Source: Zoogloea sp.
GTDB taxonomy: Bacteria > Pseudomonadota > Gammaproteobacteria > Burkholderiales > Rhodocyclaceae
DNA: 64,000 nt
Assembly: GCF_028689785.1 (NCBI RefSeq)
Contig: NZ_JAQVCN010000006.1
Coordinates: forward strand, 62,001-126,000
Direction: 5' to 3'
The notes beneath the pieces are model-generated. The model was not told where the DNA came from and made no database searches. It saw only the letters and a list, made by a program, of their open reading frames with translations. The translations under genes were made by a program, and so were the position numbers. Shown here one piece after another: positions 18,680 through 28,893 of the stretch (the first letter of the stretch is position 1; every line of letters starts with the position of its first letter).

Positions 18680-19198
18680 ATGATGCCCCTGCGCGTCACA
18701 GGCCGCATCGCGGCCGGCCTGTCCCTCGCCGTACTGGCCGGGTGTGCCGCCGTGGATCAGGTCACCCACCGCCCCGAGACAGCCCCCGCCGCCCGCGGCC
18801 AGAGCCCCTCGGCGCCGGTGGAGCGCCCCGCCGGCAAGCTCAAGCCCATGCCCCTGCGCACCTTCACGGTGAAGACCGAATGCCGCTTTAAGGACGAAGC
18901 CGGCAACTTCGGCAAGGCCACCGTGGACGTGAGCGACTCCAAGGTGCGCGCCTTCAACGTGGAAATGACCATGCCGAAGCGCGGCAGCTGCCGCTACGAC
19001 CTGGCCCAGTTCCGCCAGACCCAGGCCCTGCCGTCCATCGAGCTCACCGGCGCCCGCGAATGCCGGGTGCGCATGTGGGAACAGGGCGAGCAGATCACCG
19101 TGGCCTTCGCCGGTTGCCATCACCTGTGTTCCCCTTCCAGCGCCCACGACTACGTGTGGCCGCTGCTGATCGACAAGCCTACGGGCCAATGCGACTAA
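18680..19198 (+). CDS. Predicted lipoprotein, function unknown
   Basis: A 172-residue protein with a signal peptide ending in a lipobox (LAVLAGC), so the mature N-terminus is a lipidated cysteine. A Pro/Ala-rich linker is followed by a compact domain with paired cysteines (VKTECRFKD, KRGSCRYDL, GARECRVRM, FAGCHHLCS) that probably form disulfides in the periplasm. It starts 11 bases after gatA and lies before gatB, so it is co-transcribed with them although a functional link is unlikely. I do not recognise a domain family. Two adjacent ATGs (18680, 18683) could start it. Confidence 0.75.
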   Translation: MMPLRVTGRIAAGLSLAVLAGCAAVDQVTHRPETAPAARGQSPSAPVERPAGKLKPMPLRTFTVKTECRFKDEAGNFGKATVDVSDSKVRAFNVEMTMPKRGSCRYDLAQFRQTQALPSIELTGARECRVRMWEQGEQITVAFAGCHHLCSPSSAHDYVWPLLIDKPTGQCD

Positions 19199-19222
19199 GC
19201 GACTAATTTAGAGAGCCTCCTC

Positions 19223-20683
19223 ATGAGCAGAACCGACTGGGAAGTCGTCATCGGGCTGGAAGTGCATACCCAGCTCAACACGCAGTCCAAGATCTTCTCC
19301 GGCGCCAGCATCGCCTTCGGCGCGGAACCCAACGCCCAGGCCTGCGCTGTGGACATCGCCCTGCCCGGCGTGCTGCCGGTGCTCAACAAGGGTGCCGTGG
19401 AACGGGCCATCCGCTTCGGCCTGGCAGTGGGCGCCACCATCGCCCCGAAGAGCATCTTCGCCCGCAAGAACTACTTCTACCCCGACCTCCCCAAGGGCTA
19501 CCAGATCAGCCAGTACGAGCTGCCCGTGGTGGTCGGCGGGCAGATCCCCCTGCTGGTGCCCGACGGCAAGGGCGGCACCTATGAGAAGACGGTCAACCTG
19601 ACCCGCGCCCACCTGGAGGAAGACGCCGGCAAGAGCCTGCACGAAGACTTCCACGGCATGACCGGCATCGACCTCAACCGGGCCGGCACGCCGCTGCTGG
19701 AGATCGTCTCCGAACCCGAGATGCGCTCCTCCGCCGAGGCCGTGGCCTACGCCAAGGCCCTGCACGCCCTGGTGCGCTGGATCGACATCTGCGACGGCAA
19801 CATGCAGGAAGGTTCCTTCCGCTGCGACGCCAACGTATCGGTGCGCCCCCGCGGCCAGGCCGAGTTCGGCACCCGCCGCGAGATCAAAAACCTCAACAGC
19901 TTCCGCTTCCTGCAGCAGGCCATCGACTTTGAAGTTCAGTGGCAGATCGACCTGATCGAGGACGGCGGCAAGGTCCAGCAGGCCACCGTGCTGTTCGACC
20001 CGGACAGCGGCGAGACCCGCGCCATGCGCAGCAAGGAAGACGCCCACGACTACCGCTACTTCCCCGACCCCGACCTGCTGCCGCTGGTCATCGACAACGC
20101 CTGGATCGAACGGGTGAAGGGCGAGCTGCCCGAGCTGCCGGCCGCCCTGTCGGGCCGCTTCCAGGGCGAGTACGGCCTGTCTGCCTACGACGCCACCACC
20201 CTCACCGCCAGCCGCGAAGTGGCCCAGTTCTACCTGGACACCGTCGCCGCCGCCGGCACCGCCAACGCCAAGACCTGCGCCAACTGGGTGATGGGCGATC
20301 TGGCCGCACGCCTCAACAAGGCCGAGCTCGACATCACCGCCAGCCCGCTGAGCGCGGCCCAGCTGGCCGGCCTGGTGGCGCGCATTGCCGACAACACCAT
20401 CTCCAACGCCATCGCCAAAAAAGTCTTCGACGCGCTGTGGAACAAGGAAGGTGATTCGGCCGACGCCATCATCGACGCCCAGGGCCTCAAGCAGGTCACC
20501 GACACGGGAGCCATCGAGGCCATCATCGACGAGGTACTGGCCGCCAACCCGAAGTCGGTCGAGGAGTTCCGTGCCGGCAAGGAGAAAGCCTTCAACGCCC
20601 TTGTCGGCCAGTGCATGAAGGCGAGCGAGGGCAAGGCCAACCCGGCCCAGGTGAATGAGCTGCTGAAAAAGAAGCTCGGCTGA
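19223..20683 (+). CDS. gatB: Asp-tRNA(Asn)/Glu-tRNA(Gln) amidotransferase subunit B
   Basis: A 486-residue protein beginning [20 protein letters not shown], the GatB kinase-like domain that phosphorylates the tRNA-bound acid and receives ammonia from Gat[17 protein letters not shown] and [15 protein letters not shown] are conserved GatB blocks. The C-terminal YqeY-like domain binds the tRNA elbow ([23 protein letters not shown]). It is the last gene of the gat operon and is followed by a GC-rich dyad and a degenerate REP-like repeat. Confidence 0.97.
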   Translation: MSRTDWEVVIGLEVHTQLNTQSKIFSGASIAFGAEPNAQACAVDIALPGVLPVLNKGAVERAIRFGLAVGATIAPKSIFARKNYFYPDLPKGYQISQYELPVVVGGQIPLLVPDGKGGTYEKTVNLTRAHLEEDAGKSLHEDFHGMTGIDLNRAGTPLLEIVSEPEMRSSAEAVAYAKALHALVRWIDICDGNMQEGSFRCDANVSVRPRGQAEFGTRREIKNLNSFRFLQQAIDFEVQWQIDLIEDGGKVQQATVLFDPDSGETRAMRSKEDAHDYRYFPDPDLLPLVIDNAWIERVKGELPELPAALSGRFQGEYGLSAYDATTLTASREVAQFYLDTVAAAGTANAKTCANWVMGDLAARLNKAELDITASPLSAAQLAGLVARIADNTISNAIAKKVFDALWNKEGDSADAIIDAQGLKQVTDTGAIEAIIDEVLAANPKSVEEFRAGKEKAFNALVGQCMKASEGKANPAQVNELLKKKLG

Positions 20684-20711
20684 AAACCGTCCCCCGGGGC
20701 ACGGCGCCTTT

Positions 20712-20776
20712 ATGGATGCCGTGTCACGGACGATGAGGCGTGCAGGGTCGAAATCACTCGACCTCACGGGAGAGTC
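20712..20776. repeat. Degenerate REP-like half element (copy D)
   Basis: The arm at 20745-20767 (GGGTCGAAATCACTCGACC then TCAC) resembles the right arm of the copy at 9893-9977. Upstream, GGACGATGAGGCGTGCA is a decayed version of the shared core, and the flank GGGAGAG follows as in the other copies. It lies between gatB and the convergent gene at 20808. Confidence 0.6.
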
Positions 20777-20807
20777 GACTCCCTGGTCGCCTGCCTCTGC
20801 CCACCTC

Positions 20808-21593
20808 TCAGGGAAAGTAGGGCAGCAAAGCCTTCGCGGCGTCAATGCGCAGCTCTGCACTGGCGCCCGGATCGTTCATCACCGCCAGCAGAAAGCTCTT
20901 CGGATCGACAAAGCCGCTGCCCACGGCCAGCCCGGCGGAGGGTGTTGTGCCAGGCCGGGCCGGTGCTTCCATCACCAGCCCCGTGACCGGCCCACCCAGC
21001 GCCGGCACCATCGCTCCGCCGGGCGCCAGCACGCCCAGCACACGCTGGAAATCCGCCAGGGCAATCGACTTGAAGCCCGCCAGCAGCTCGGCCTGACGCT
21101 CCGGGCTGGGAGCCATGTCGAGCCAAGTCTCGTCGGCGAACATGCCGCCCATGGCGGGGTCGATGAAGGCCGTCCAGCGGCCGTCGCCCCGCTCGTGGGC
21201 CGGCGCCAGGGGCACCGTACGCGCCGCAGCCGAGGGCAGCAGGCTCAGCTGAGCCACGGGCAGCTCGCCCAGGAAACGCGCCTGCAGCCCAGCGAGAAAG
21301 GCCTCTGCCCGGTCCAGGGGCACCGGGTCCGCCAGCGAGAACCACACCCGGAAGCCCGCCGGGCCGGCCACAGACACCGCCGGCGCCGGCAGCTCCAGTA
21401 CGTTGACCACGCCTTCGCACAGGGCCACCACCGGCGTCCAGCCAGCCGCAGGCGCCAGGCCGATCACCATCGTCCACACCCACTCGTCCGGACTCACCAG
21501 ATCCAGCGCCAGCCCCGTCTCCGGCAGCGGATCAGGCAGATCCTGGCCCGGCCGGCCGAAGAGACGCTGGAGTTCAGCACTCAGGGATTGCAT
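20808..21593 (-). CDS. Conserved-looking hypothetical protein
   Basis: A 261-residue soluble protein, no signal peptide or membrane segment. It starts MQSLSAELQRLFGRPGQDL, has a central region VWFSLADPVPLDRAEAFLAGL and ends DPKSFLLAVMNDPGASAELRIDAAKALLPYFP-like in sequence. That C-terminal pattern (xxLLxVMNDPxAxxxLRxxAAxAxxPY) recalls a short motif I associate with phage-derived and other proteobacterial proteins of unknown role. Codon use and GC content match its neighbours, so I see no sign of recent transfer. It is transcribed away from the hybrid kinase gene's end and convergent with gatB. No function is proposed. Confidence 0.65.
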   Translation of the reverse strand: MQSLSAELQRLFGRPGQDLPDPLPETGLALDLVSPDEWVWTMVIGLAPAAGWTPVVALCEGVVNVLELPAPAVSVAGPAGFRVWFSLADPVPLDRAEAFLAGLQARFLGELPVAQLSLLPSAAARTVPLAPAHERGDGRWTAFIDPAMGGMFADETWLDMAPSPERQAELLAGFKSIALADFQRVLGVLAPGGAMVPALGGPVTGLVMEAPARPGTTPSAGLAVGSGFVDPKSFLLAVMNDPGASAELRIDAAKALLPYFP

Positions 21594-21679
21594 GGCTACC
21601 CTCCATCAAGGTCATGTCGAAGGGGCCCGAATGTACAAGCCTCGCCCTCGCTTGCAAAGCCAGCAGCCAGGCCCCTGCC

Positions 21680-24600
21680 TCAGCCGCCTTGCTGCCCGCG
21701 GCGCAGCCAGCGCAGGAGGGTAGCGTAGAGGCGGTCCGGCTCCACCGGCTTGGACAGGAAATCGTCCATACCGGCCGCCATGCACTGGGCCCGGTCCTCG
21801 GCAAAGGCGTTGGCGGTCATGGCGACGATGGGCAGGTGCAGCCCGCCCGGCATGCGACGGATCTGGCGGGTGGCCTCAAGCCCGTCCATCTCGGGCATCT
21901 GCATGTCCATCAGCACAAGCTCGAAGGGCGAGTTGCGCACCATGTCCACGGCCACTGCACCATTACCGGCCACCGCCACGTCGAGCCCGGCGTCCTGGAG
22001 GAAGAGCCGCGCCACCTCCTGATTCACCGGCTCGTCCTCCACCAGCAGAATGTGGGTGCCCGCGTGCTCGCGGCGCAGAATCGCCTCTGCCCCTACTGCT
22101 GCCCCAGGGGCCGACAGGACATGGGGAATGCTGCTGCCAATCCCCAGCCAGGCGGTGAACCAGAAGGTGCTGCCCTCGCCCGGAGTACTGTGGGCGCCGG
22201 CCTCGCCGCCCATCAGCTCGGCCAGGCGCCGGGTGATGACCAGCCCGAGGCCGGTTCCCCCGTACTTGCGGGTATTCGAGGCATCCGCCTGCTCGAAGGC
22301 CCGGAACAGCTTGGGCAGGGCTTCGGGCGGAATGCCGATGCCGGTGTCACTGACCTCCACCCGAAGCAGCAGGCGCTCGCCCTCCCGCGCCGCCACACGG
22401 ATGGTGAGGGTCACGCTGCCGGCTTCGGTGAATTTGACCGCGTTGCTGGCCAGGTTGAGCAGGGCCTGGGTGAGCCGCGTGGCATCCCCCCGCAGCAGGC
22501 ACAGCAGCGGCTCGCACTCCACCGACAGCTGCAAGCCCTTGGCGCTGGCCTTTTCATGGACCATGGAGGCCACATTGGCCACCAGGCTGTCGAGGGCGAA
22601 CAGGCCCTCATCAAGGAGAAACTTCTCTGCCTCGATCTTGGAGAGGTCAAGGATATCGTTGATCACCGCCAGCAGGTGGCGGGCCGCATTGTCGATCTTG
22701 CCAAGCTGCTCTGCCTGGCTGGGGCTGGCCCCTTCGCGCTGCATGATGCGGGTCATGCCGAGCACCGCATTGAGGGGGGTGCGAATCTCGTGGCTCATGT
22801 TGGCCAGGAAGGCGCTCTTGGCCCGGCTGGCACTTTCGGCGGCATCCTTGGCCAGGGCCAGCTCACGGGTCCGGGCCTCGACCAGGCTCTCAAGCTGGAG
22901 ACGGTGGCGGGCCAACTCCGCCTCGTTGCGCTTCTGTTCGGTGATGTCCTGCTTGATTCCGAGGTAATGGGAGACACTGCCATCGGCCTGGCGCACCGGG
23001 GAGATGATCGCCGCCTCCACGTACACTTCCCCGGTCTTGCGCCGATTGACCAGTTCGCCCCGCCACACCTGGCCCTGGCTCAGGCAATCCCACAGCTCGC
23101 GGAAAACCTCGGGCGGGGTTTCACCAGAGTGCATGATCCGCGGGTTCTCACCACGCACCTCGTCGAGGGTGTAGCCGGAGGCCTGCTCGAAGGCCTTGTT
23201 GACGTAGAGGATGCGTGCATCCAGATCGGTCAGCACGATGCTGCCCGGGCTCTGCTCCACCGCGGTAGATAACATGCGTAGCTGCTCTTCGGCCCGTTTG
23301 CGCTCGGAGATGTCGGTGGAAATGCCACACAGGGCGTAGATGCTGCCATCCTCCCGGCGCAGGGGCAGCTTGATCGACAGGTAGCTGCGCGCCTCGCCAG
23401 TGCGGCGGTCCACGTTGGTCTCCTCGACCTCGATGCGCTCACCGCCCCTGATGATGCGGCGGTCGTTGACCCGCAGCGCGTTGGCGGTCGCTTTGTCGAA
23501 GTAGGCCGCGTCGGAAGTGCCGACGAGTTGCTCGCGGCTGACGCCGAACAGCTCGGCCAGCGCCCGGTTGGCGTAAGTGTAGTGGTACTCGTGATCCTTG
23601 ATGTAGATGTAGGCACCCACGTTGTCGAGGATGGTCTCGAGCATCTCATCGCTTTGCCGGCGCAGGATCTCGGCCTGACGACGGGCGGTGACGTCAAGGA
23701 CGATGCCGATGTAGCTGCCTATCCGACCATCATCGCCCACCACTGGCTGGCCCCGACACATCAGCCAGCGCGGCACCTCGCCGGGTTGCGGGCACAGCGG
23801 GTACTCTGCCTCGAAACCCTCACCCCTCTCCCGGGCTGCCCGGATGATCCCCTCAACCCGGTCCCGGTCATCGGGGCGGATCGTATTGCGCCAGGCCTCA
23901 TAGGACGGAGTGCATGACTGGGCGGGCAGGCCGTAGAGCGCCCACAACTCGTCGGACCAGTAGCTGTTGTTAGTCTCCAGGAACCACTCCCAGGACCCGG
24001 CCCGGGCGGCATCCAGAGCCAGGCGCAAGCGTCGCTCGCTGGCCCGCAGCAAGGCCTCGGAGAGGCTGCGCTCAGTCACGTCGGAGACCGTAGCCAGCAC
24101 ATGCTCGATGCCATCCAGTTCGAGGCTGCCCAGGCTGATTTCGATGGCGATCTCGTCGCCAGACTTGCAGCGCCCACGCAGGTTGCGCCGGGCCATCAGG
24201 GCGTGGGCCTGCTCGGGTGCCCTGTGGTACAGGGCACGCTGGTTCGCGTGGGCGGGGCGCAGGGTTTCAGGGACAAGAATATCCACCGACTGTCCGGACA
24301 GCTCGCCCGGGGCATAACCGAACATGCGCTCCATGGCCGGATTGACCAGCACGATCCGCCCGTCCGGATCCGCCACCAGCAGCCCCTCCACACTGGAATT
24401 CCAGACCTGCCGGAAGCGTGCCTCGCTGTCGGCTTGAGCAGCTTCGGCGCGATGCAGGTCGGAGATGTCGGTAAAGGTCAGCACCGCACCAGCGTGTTCG
24501 CCCAGCTCGTTGCGGTAGGTGTCGATCTGCATCAGATAGTGGAAGCCGCGCTGATGTACGTGCTCCACCCGGGACTCGCCGCCGCTCACCACCGCTCCCA

Positions 24601-26956
24601 CCCACTCCCGCAGCTGGGGCAGGTCCAGGTGGCAGGGCACGCCGTAGAGAAACTGGCCGATGTCGTTCGGCAACAGCCCGAAGATCCGGCTGGCGAGGGC
24701 GTTGAAGCGGGTCACCCGCCCGTCCCGGTCCACCACAACCAGGCTGGTGCGAATGGAGTTCTGGATATTGCCCAGGGTGGCATTGAGCTGGACGTACTCA
24801 AGGGACTTGACCCGCAATTCGTCGTTGAGGGTGGTGAGCTCTTCGTTGGAAGCCTGCAGTTCCTCGTTGGAGGACTGCAGCTCTTCGCTGGACGACTGGA
24901 TCTCCTCATTGAGGGACTGCAGTTCCTCGTTGGACATCTCCAGCTCTTCGATCACGGTCTGCAGGTGGGCCCGGGTATCGGCCAGTTCCTCCCTCAAGCG
25001 GGCGATTTCGCCCATGGCATCGACGGAAAGGAGGGCTGAGCCTGCCCCACTCTCGACCAGCGGCGGGAGCACCGGACTCTCTTCGAAGCAGATAAGTACC
25101 GCCGCCTCACTGGCCCCATCTGGCCCGAGCAGACGACGCAGCACCGGGCGCACGCGCAGGGTCTGTTCGCCAAACTGGACCAGCACGCCACCGCCCTGCA
25201 GCACCTCGGCTTTGTCCTGCCGCAGGCGATAGCACAGGGCCTTCAACTCGCCTCGCAACTCTGGGAGACATAGGGAAAACACCGAAAAATCAGCACTTTC
25301 CACAGGCAGCGAAAAATAGCGCCGACTGGCGCCAAAGAAATGCAGGGGCGCAAACGCCGCATCCACCAGCACCCCTGGTGGGCCATAGGCCTCAAACATC
25401 AGTCGGCGGCTGTGTTCGACCAGATCCTGCACCGGGCTGCCGTGGGCCGGCACCACCACCGAACGCACCGGACGCTCGGCGAGGCCGAGGCGGGGAGCCC
25501 TGACCACCCGCACGCCGGCCGCCGCCCTGCGCCGGTAAAGCTTGACGGCCGGATCGATGGCCTCGAACAACCCGGCCACGCTGCCCACCGACTCGGACTG
25601 GCCGAGCAGCAACAGCCCCCCCGGATTGATGGCAAAGTGGAAGGTGCGGATCAGCTCCGCCTGCTGAGCCGGCTTGAAGTAGATCAGAATGTTGCGGCAA
25701 CTCACCAGGTCCATCCGGATGAAAGGGGGATGCCCGGTGAGATCGTGGGCCGAGAACACACACAGCTCACGCAAGCGCTTTACCACCCGCCAGCCGCCAC
25801 CATCCGGCCGGAACCAGCGGTTGCGCCGCTCGGGGTCGAGACCGGCGAGATCCGTCGCCGCGTACACGCCGGCCCGGGCAAAATCCAGGGCCTCCTGATC
25901 GATGTCCGAGGCAAAAACCCGCAGCTCCCGCTGATCCAGCCGGTCGCCGAGGATCTCGGCGAGCAGGATGGCGATGGAATAGGCCTCTTCGCCAGTGGCG
26001 CAGGCCGGCACCCACACCCGCAGGGCATCCCCCGGACGCTTGGCCGCCACCAGGGTGCGCAGACTGCGCCCCAGGGCATCGAAGACAGCCCCGTCACGGA
26101 AGAAGGATGACACCGAGATCAAAAAACTGTGCTGCAGCATGCCCAACTCGCCAGGGTCCGCCTGCACGTGGGCAAAGTAAGCCTCGATACTGGTAAAACC
26201 CATGGCCTGGCTGCGGCGCAGGGTCTGACGCCGCAGGGTGCTTTCCTTGTAAACACCCAGATCCACCCCTGTTTCACGGGAAGTCAGGGCAAGCAGGGTG
26301 CGGAAGGCTCTGTCCTCGGCCTCGGCGCGCTGCTCGGCCAGGCTGTCGAGGCGGATCTCGACATCGTTGAGCCAGTCAGCCGCCGCCTCCAAGGTGTCCA
26401 GCCCTTCGTCTGCCAGATAGAGCACCGCGCCCCCCGCCACACGGACGGCACGGGCACCGGCAATCTCAGCGCCGTCCCGCGGCACGGGCAACACCCCCAC
26501 CACCGCCGCGCCGCCCACGTCGGCCGCCGATTCAAGCAACCTGTCGAGCACGCTTGTGGCCGTGTCTCCGGGGCCGGTCGGCAGGACACCCAGCCCACGC
26601 TCATGAAAGATCAAGGCCTGCCCGGCCGGGCAGACGTGAACCCAATCGACCTCGGGACTGACGCCATCCTGCGCATGACGCACCTGCAGACGCGACTCCA
26701 CAGCAAGCTCACTCAGCCCCAGCGGGTCGGCCAATACAAATGCAGCGCGGCCTCGCGGATCAAGGCGCCGCAGGAGTTCCCGGACACGCCAGGGCCTGTC
26801 CGCAAAGCCCCCCAAGACCACCAGGCAGGGGCGCTTGCCGGTATCCGGAATATCGGTGCCGACCATCCTTATTGCCGTCATAGCGTGTTGCGAATCGCCG
26901 ATTTCAGGAAACTGTTTCGCGATGGTATGCCGAAGCTGCGGGGTTTTCCATGACAT
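21680..26956 (-). CDS. Giant CheB-like/CheR/PAS/hybrid histidine kinase
   Basis: A 1758-residue signalling protein. Order: a CheB-like domain (about 40-190) lacking recognisable Ser and His catalytic residues; CheR methyltransferase (about 205-475; [29 protein letters not shown]); a linker; a coiled coil (about 647-718) of repeated SNEELQ/LNEE units; five PAS domains (about 735-1355); HisKA with phospho-acceptor H1389 ([13 protein letters not shown]); HATPase ([24 protein letters not shown]); and a receiver with D1684 ([11 protein letters not shown]). CheB-CheR-PAS-kinase fusions are known in proteobacteria and lie outside classical chemotaxis operons. Neither the ATG at 26956 nor the one at 26881 has a clear ribosome binding site. 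No cognate regulator is adjacent. Confidence 0.9.
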   Translation of the reverse strand: MSWKTPQLRHTIAKQFPEIGDSQHAMTAIRMVGTDIPDTGKRPCLVVLGGFADRPWRVRELLRRLDPRGRAAFVLADPLGLSELAVESRLQVRHAQDGVSPEVDWVHVCPAGQALIFHERGLGVLPTGPGDTATSVLDRLLESAADVGGAAVVGVLPVPRDGAEIAGARAVRVAGGAVLYLADEGLDTLEAAADWLNDVEIRLDSLAEQRAEAEDRAFRTLLALTSRETGVDLGVYKESTLRRQTLRRSQAMGFTSIEAYFAHVQADPGELGMLQHSFLISVSSFFRDGAVFDALGRSLRTLVAAKRPGDALRVWVPACATGEEAYSIAILLAEILGDRLDQRELRVFASDIDQEALDFARAGVYAATDLAGLDPERRNRWFRPDGGGWRVVKRLRELCVFSAHDLTGHPPFIRMDLVSCRNILIYFKPAQQAELIRTFHFAINPGGLLLLGQSESVGSVAGLFEAIDPAVKLYRRRAAAGVRVVRAPRLGLAERPVRSVVVPAHGSPVQDLVEHSRRLMFEAYGPPGVLVDAAFAPLHFFGASRRYFSLPVESADFSVFSLCLPELRGELKALCYRLRQDKAEVLQGGGVLVQFGEQTLRVRPVLRRLLGPDGASEAAVLICFEESPVLPPLVESGAGSALLSVDAMGEIARLREELADTRAHLQTVIEELEMSNEELQSLNEEIQSSSEELQSSNEELQASNEELTTLNDELRVKSLEYVQLNATLGNIQNSIRTSLVVVDRDGRVTRFNALASRIFGLLPNDIGQFLYGVPCHLDLPQLREWVGAVVSGGESRVEHVHQRGFHYLMQIDTYRNELGEHAGAVLTFTDISDLHRAEAAQADSEARFRQVWNSSVEGLLVADPDGRIVLVNPAMERMFGYAPGELSGQSVDILVPETLRPAHANQRALYHRAPEQAHALMARRNLRGRCKSGDEIAIEISLGSLELDGIEHVLATVSDVTERSLSEALLRASERRLRLALDAARAGSWEWFLETNNSYWSDELWALYGLPAQSCTPSYEAWRNTIRPDDRDRVEGIIRAARERGEGFEAEYPLCPQPGEVPRWLMCRGQPVVGDDGRIGSYIGIVLDVTARRQAEILRRQSDEMLETILDNVGAYIYIKDHEYHYTYANRALAELFGVSREQLVGTSDAAYFDKATANALRVNDRRIIRGGERIEVEETNVDRRTGEARSYLSIKLPLRREDGSIYALCGISTDISERKRAEEQLRMLSTAVEQSPGSIVLTDLDARILYVNKAFEQASGYTLDEVRGENPRIMHSGETPPEVFRELWDCLSQGQVWRGELVNRRKTGEVYVEAAIISPVRQADGSVSHYLGIKQDITEQKRNEAELARHRLQLESLVEARTRELALAKDAAESASRAKSAFLANMSHEIRTPLNAVLGMTRIMQREGASPSQAEQLGKIDNAARHLLAVINDILDLSKIEAEKFLLDEGLFALDSLVANVASMVHEKASAKGLQLSVECEPLLCLLRGDATRLTQALLNLASNAVKFTEAGSVTLTIRVAAREGERLLLRVEVSDTGIGIPPEALPKLFRAFEQADASNTRKYGGTGLGLVITRRLAELMGGEAGAHSTPGEGSTFWFTAWLGIGSSIPHVLSAPGAAVGAEAILRREHAGTHILLVEDEPVNQEVARLFLQDAGLDVAVAGNGAVAVDMVRNSPFELVLMDMQMPEMDGLEATRQIRRMPGGLHLPIVAMTANAFAEDRAQCMAAGMDDFLSKPVEPDRLYATLLRWLRRGQQGG

Positions 26957-27051
26957 GGGCGAGGCTGCCGTTTCAAGGGCCCCTCACACCCCTTGCGAAA
27001 CCCGCCCAGACGTTCCATGATGAAGCATCAACCCGATCCGGAGATGCCATC

Positions 27052-27183
27052 ATGATTCGTTCCGTTGCCCTGCTGCTCGCCCTGGCCCTGGGTTTCACCG
27101 CCGCTGCCCAGGCCTGTGGCGACAATGCCAAGCACACCAAGCCCGACATGAGCAAGCCGGCAGCCCCCAAGACGGGTACCTGA
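27052..27183 (+). CDS. Tiny exported peptide, function unknown
   Basis: A 43-residue protein: a signal peptide (MIRSVALLLALALGFTAAAQA) and a mature part of about 22 residues (CGDNAKHTKPDMSKPAAPK...), Lys/Pro-rich with one Cys. GGAG lies 7-8 bases upstream of the ATG, and a strong intrinsic terminator begins 16 bases after the stop, so this looks like a complete single-gene unit. The Cys right after the predicted cleavage site could make it a lipoprotein, but the lipobox is weak. No family is recognised. Confidence 0.65.
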   Translation: MIRSVALLLALALGFTAAAQACGDNAKHTKPDMSKPAAPKTGT

Positions 27184-27198
27184 CCGGCCAGAAGAGTG

Positions 27199-27220
27199 GG
27201 CGCCCATGGGCGCCTTTTTT
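27199..27220 (+). terminator. Intrinsic terminator
   Basis: GGCGCC-CATG-GGCGCC followed by six T residues, 16 bases after the stop of the 43-residue exported peptide. Confidence 0.85.
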
Positions 27221-27357
27221 GCCACTAAAACATCCCCGGGGCCGGCAGCACTCCCACGGGGCGGCCCCCGTGCAGATGAGCACGGGTGGCTCTTGTTCCT
27301 GATCGCCTTTTTCCTGTTTCAACGCATCGGCCATTAAACCCATAATCGGAGACACCT

Positions 27358-27792
27358 ATGCCCAACAGAACGCTGCGTCAGGTCGTGGAAGGCCAGACCC
27401 TCATTTCCGCCATCGCCGACACCTCCGTCCGCGCTGCAGCCATTGCCATGGCCAACAGCAAGGTCGGCGCCATCATGGTGGTGGACGACAAGGGCCAGCT
27501 TGCCGGCCTGTTCACCGAACGCGATGTGCTCAACCGGGTCGTGGCCAAAGGGCTCGATCCGGACAAGACGCCCCTGTCGGCGGTCATGACCAGCTCGCTG
27601 CAGACGGCCTCGCCCGACAAGCCCCTGGCCCACGCCCTGCACATGATGTTTGAAGGCGGCTTCCGGCACGTGCCGGTCGTCGAGAACGACAAGCCGGTGG
27701 GCATGGTGTCGGCCCGCAACGCCCTCGGGCTGGAAATCTGCCAGTTCGAGAAGGAGCTGAAAGACCGCGACCACATCGCCGAGATCCTCTGA
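27358..27792 (+). CDS. CBS-domain pair protein
   Basis: A 144-residue protein made of two CBS domains (about 10-65 and 75-130), with VGAIMVVDDKGQLAGLFTERDVL and FRHVPVVENDKPVGMVSARN as the paired beta-alpha units. Stand-alone CBS pairs bind adenosine nucleotides and regulate partner proteins; the partner here is unknown. It has its own terminator and lies between the small exported peptide and the riboflavin genes with no evident functional link. Cytoplasmic. Confidence 0.9.
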   Translation: MPNRTLRQVVEGQTLISAIADTSVRAAAIAMANSKVGAIMVVDDKGQLAGLFTERDVLNRVVAKGLDPDKTPLSAVMTSSLQTASPDKPLAHALHMMFEGGFRHVPVVENDKPVGMVSARNALGLEICQFEKELKDRDHIAEIL

Positions 27793-27816
27793 GCCAGACC
27801 CAGGCGCACAACCCCG

Positions 27817-27838
27817 AAGGGCCCCGCAAGGGGCCTTT
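27817..27838 (+). terminator. Intrinsic terminator after CBS gene
   Basis: A GC-rich stem (GGCCCC/GGGGCC, extended by one G-T and two A-T pairs) closed by a GCAA tetraloop and followed by TTT, about 25 bases after the CBS stop codon. Confidence 0.7.
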
Positions 27839-27928
27839 CGCCGTTAACCGTAACGGCCCCGACGCGCCCGCGCCCGGTCAAATCGCCTAAGATTGCGCTT
27901 TCCCCACCACCAAGAAAGCGTCAAACCC

Positions 27929-28528
27929 ATGTTTTCCGGAATCGTTGCCGCCACCGGCCGCATCCTGAATGTGTCTCCCCTCGAAGAAGGCGTGCGTCTC
28001 ACGGTGGACGTCGGCACCCTGGATCTGGACGATGTGCAACTGGGCGACAGCATCGCCAACAACGGCGTGTGCCTCACGGTGATCTCCCGGGACGGCAACA
28101 CTGTCCAGTTCGATGTCTCACGCGAGAGCCTCAACTGCACCGTCGGCCTGGATGCCCCCGGCGAGGTTAACCTCGAAAAGGCCCTGCGCCTGGCCGACCG
28201 CCTGGGCGGTCACCTGGTGACCGGCCACGTGGACGGCCTCGGCGAGGTGCTGCGCTTCGCCCCGGTCGGCGAAAGCCACGAGTTGGTGATCCGCGCACCG
28301 GCAGCCCTTGCCGGCTACATCGCCCGCAAGGGCTCAATCACCGTGGATGGAGTGAGCCTGACCGTGAATCAGGTCGATGGCTGTGATTTCTCCATCAACC
28401 TGATTCCCCACACCGTGCAGGTAACCACCCTGCGCCGCCTGGTGATCGGCAGCAAGGTAAACCTGGAGATCGACCTGATCGCCCGCTACTGCGAACGCCT
28501 GCTCAGCATGGACCGCAGCGCCGACTGA
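27929..28528 (+). CDS. ribE: Riboflavin synthase (alpha subunit)
   Basis: A 199-residue protein starting MFSGIVAATGRI, with two homologous lumazine-binding halves; the second half shows MFSG-like repeats as LGGHLVTGHVDGLG. NNGVCLTV and SITVDGVSLTVN are the paired active-site strands. It converts two 6,7-dimethyl-8-ribityllumazine to riboflavin. The frame is open further upstream (27893), but the ATG at 27929 gives the conserved start. Symbols ribE and ribC are both used for this enzyme. It is separated from ribBX by a 365-base gap. Confidence 0.95.
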   Translation: MFSGIVAATGRILNVSPLEEGVRLTVDVGTLDLDDVQLGDSIANNGVCLTVISRDGNTVQFDVSRESLNCTVGLDAPGEVNLEKALRLADRLGGHLVTGHVDGLGEVLRFAPVGESHELVIRAPAALAGYIARKGSITVDGVSLTVNQVDGCDFSINLIPHTVQVTTLRRLVIGSKVNLEIDLIARYCERLLSMDRSAD

Positions 28529-28893
28529 ACCGTTTCGGCCACGCCGGTGACGTGCCGGCCCGCCCACCCGTCTCATTCTTATCACGTCCACCGGGACATT
28601 CCGGGGCCAGGCAGCCGCTTCGCATCGCCCTGCGCAATCCGGCCTATCCGGCCGGCAGGGCCTCCAAGCTATAAAGTCGCGCTTGGCCGCCCGGGTGTGG
28701 GAAAATGGCCGGCCCAGGAAACACTATACGGCCTGACTGCCCGCCGTCGATCCGAGCGGACACTCAGCACCATGCTCATGAATCGCAGAAGATCACAGAA
28801 GAACCCGCCCCTGCGGCAGGGCGGGCCCGTCGCCCGCGCGCATGAGCGCCTTCAGGGTCAGCACCACACAACCGTTGCCGGAGAATCCTTGCC
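28529..28893. other. 365-base leader/intergenic region before ribBX
   Basis: An open frame crosses this gap, but its translation is Arg/Pro-rich and has no good start signal, so I do not call it. A TATAAA at 28670-28675 lies within a small inverted repeat (CCAAGC...GCTTGG), and a GC hairpin (CCCGCC...GGCGGG) lies at about 28805-28826, 70 bases before the ribBX start. I could not find the conserved pieces of an FMN riboswitch. The length suggests a long untranslated leader or an internal promoter. Confidence 0.5.

Noticed and set aside
20686-20711. Terminator after gatB
   Set aside because: The dyad (CCGT..CCCC with GGGG..ACGG) has a mismatch, no room for a loop beyond CCGG and only a TTT well downstream; too weak to list.
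28529-28893. FMN riboswitch before ribBX
   Set aside because: A GGGGCCAGG run is present, but the conserved GAAATTCC and AGCCGACAG-type segments of the RFN element are missing, so I do not call it.
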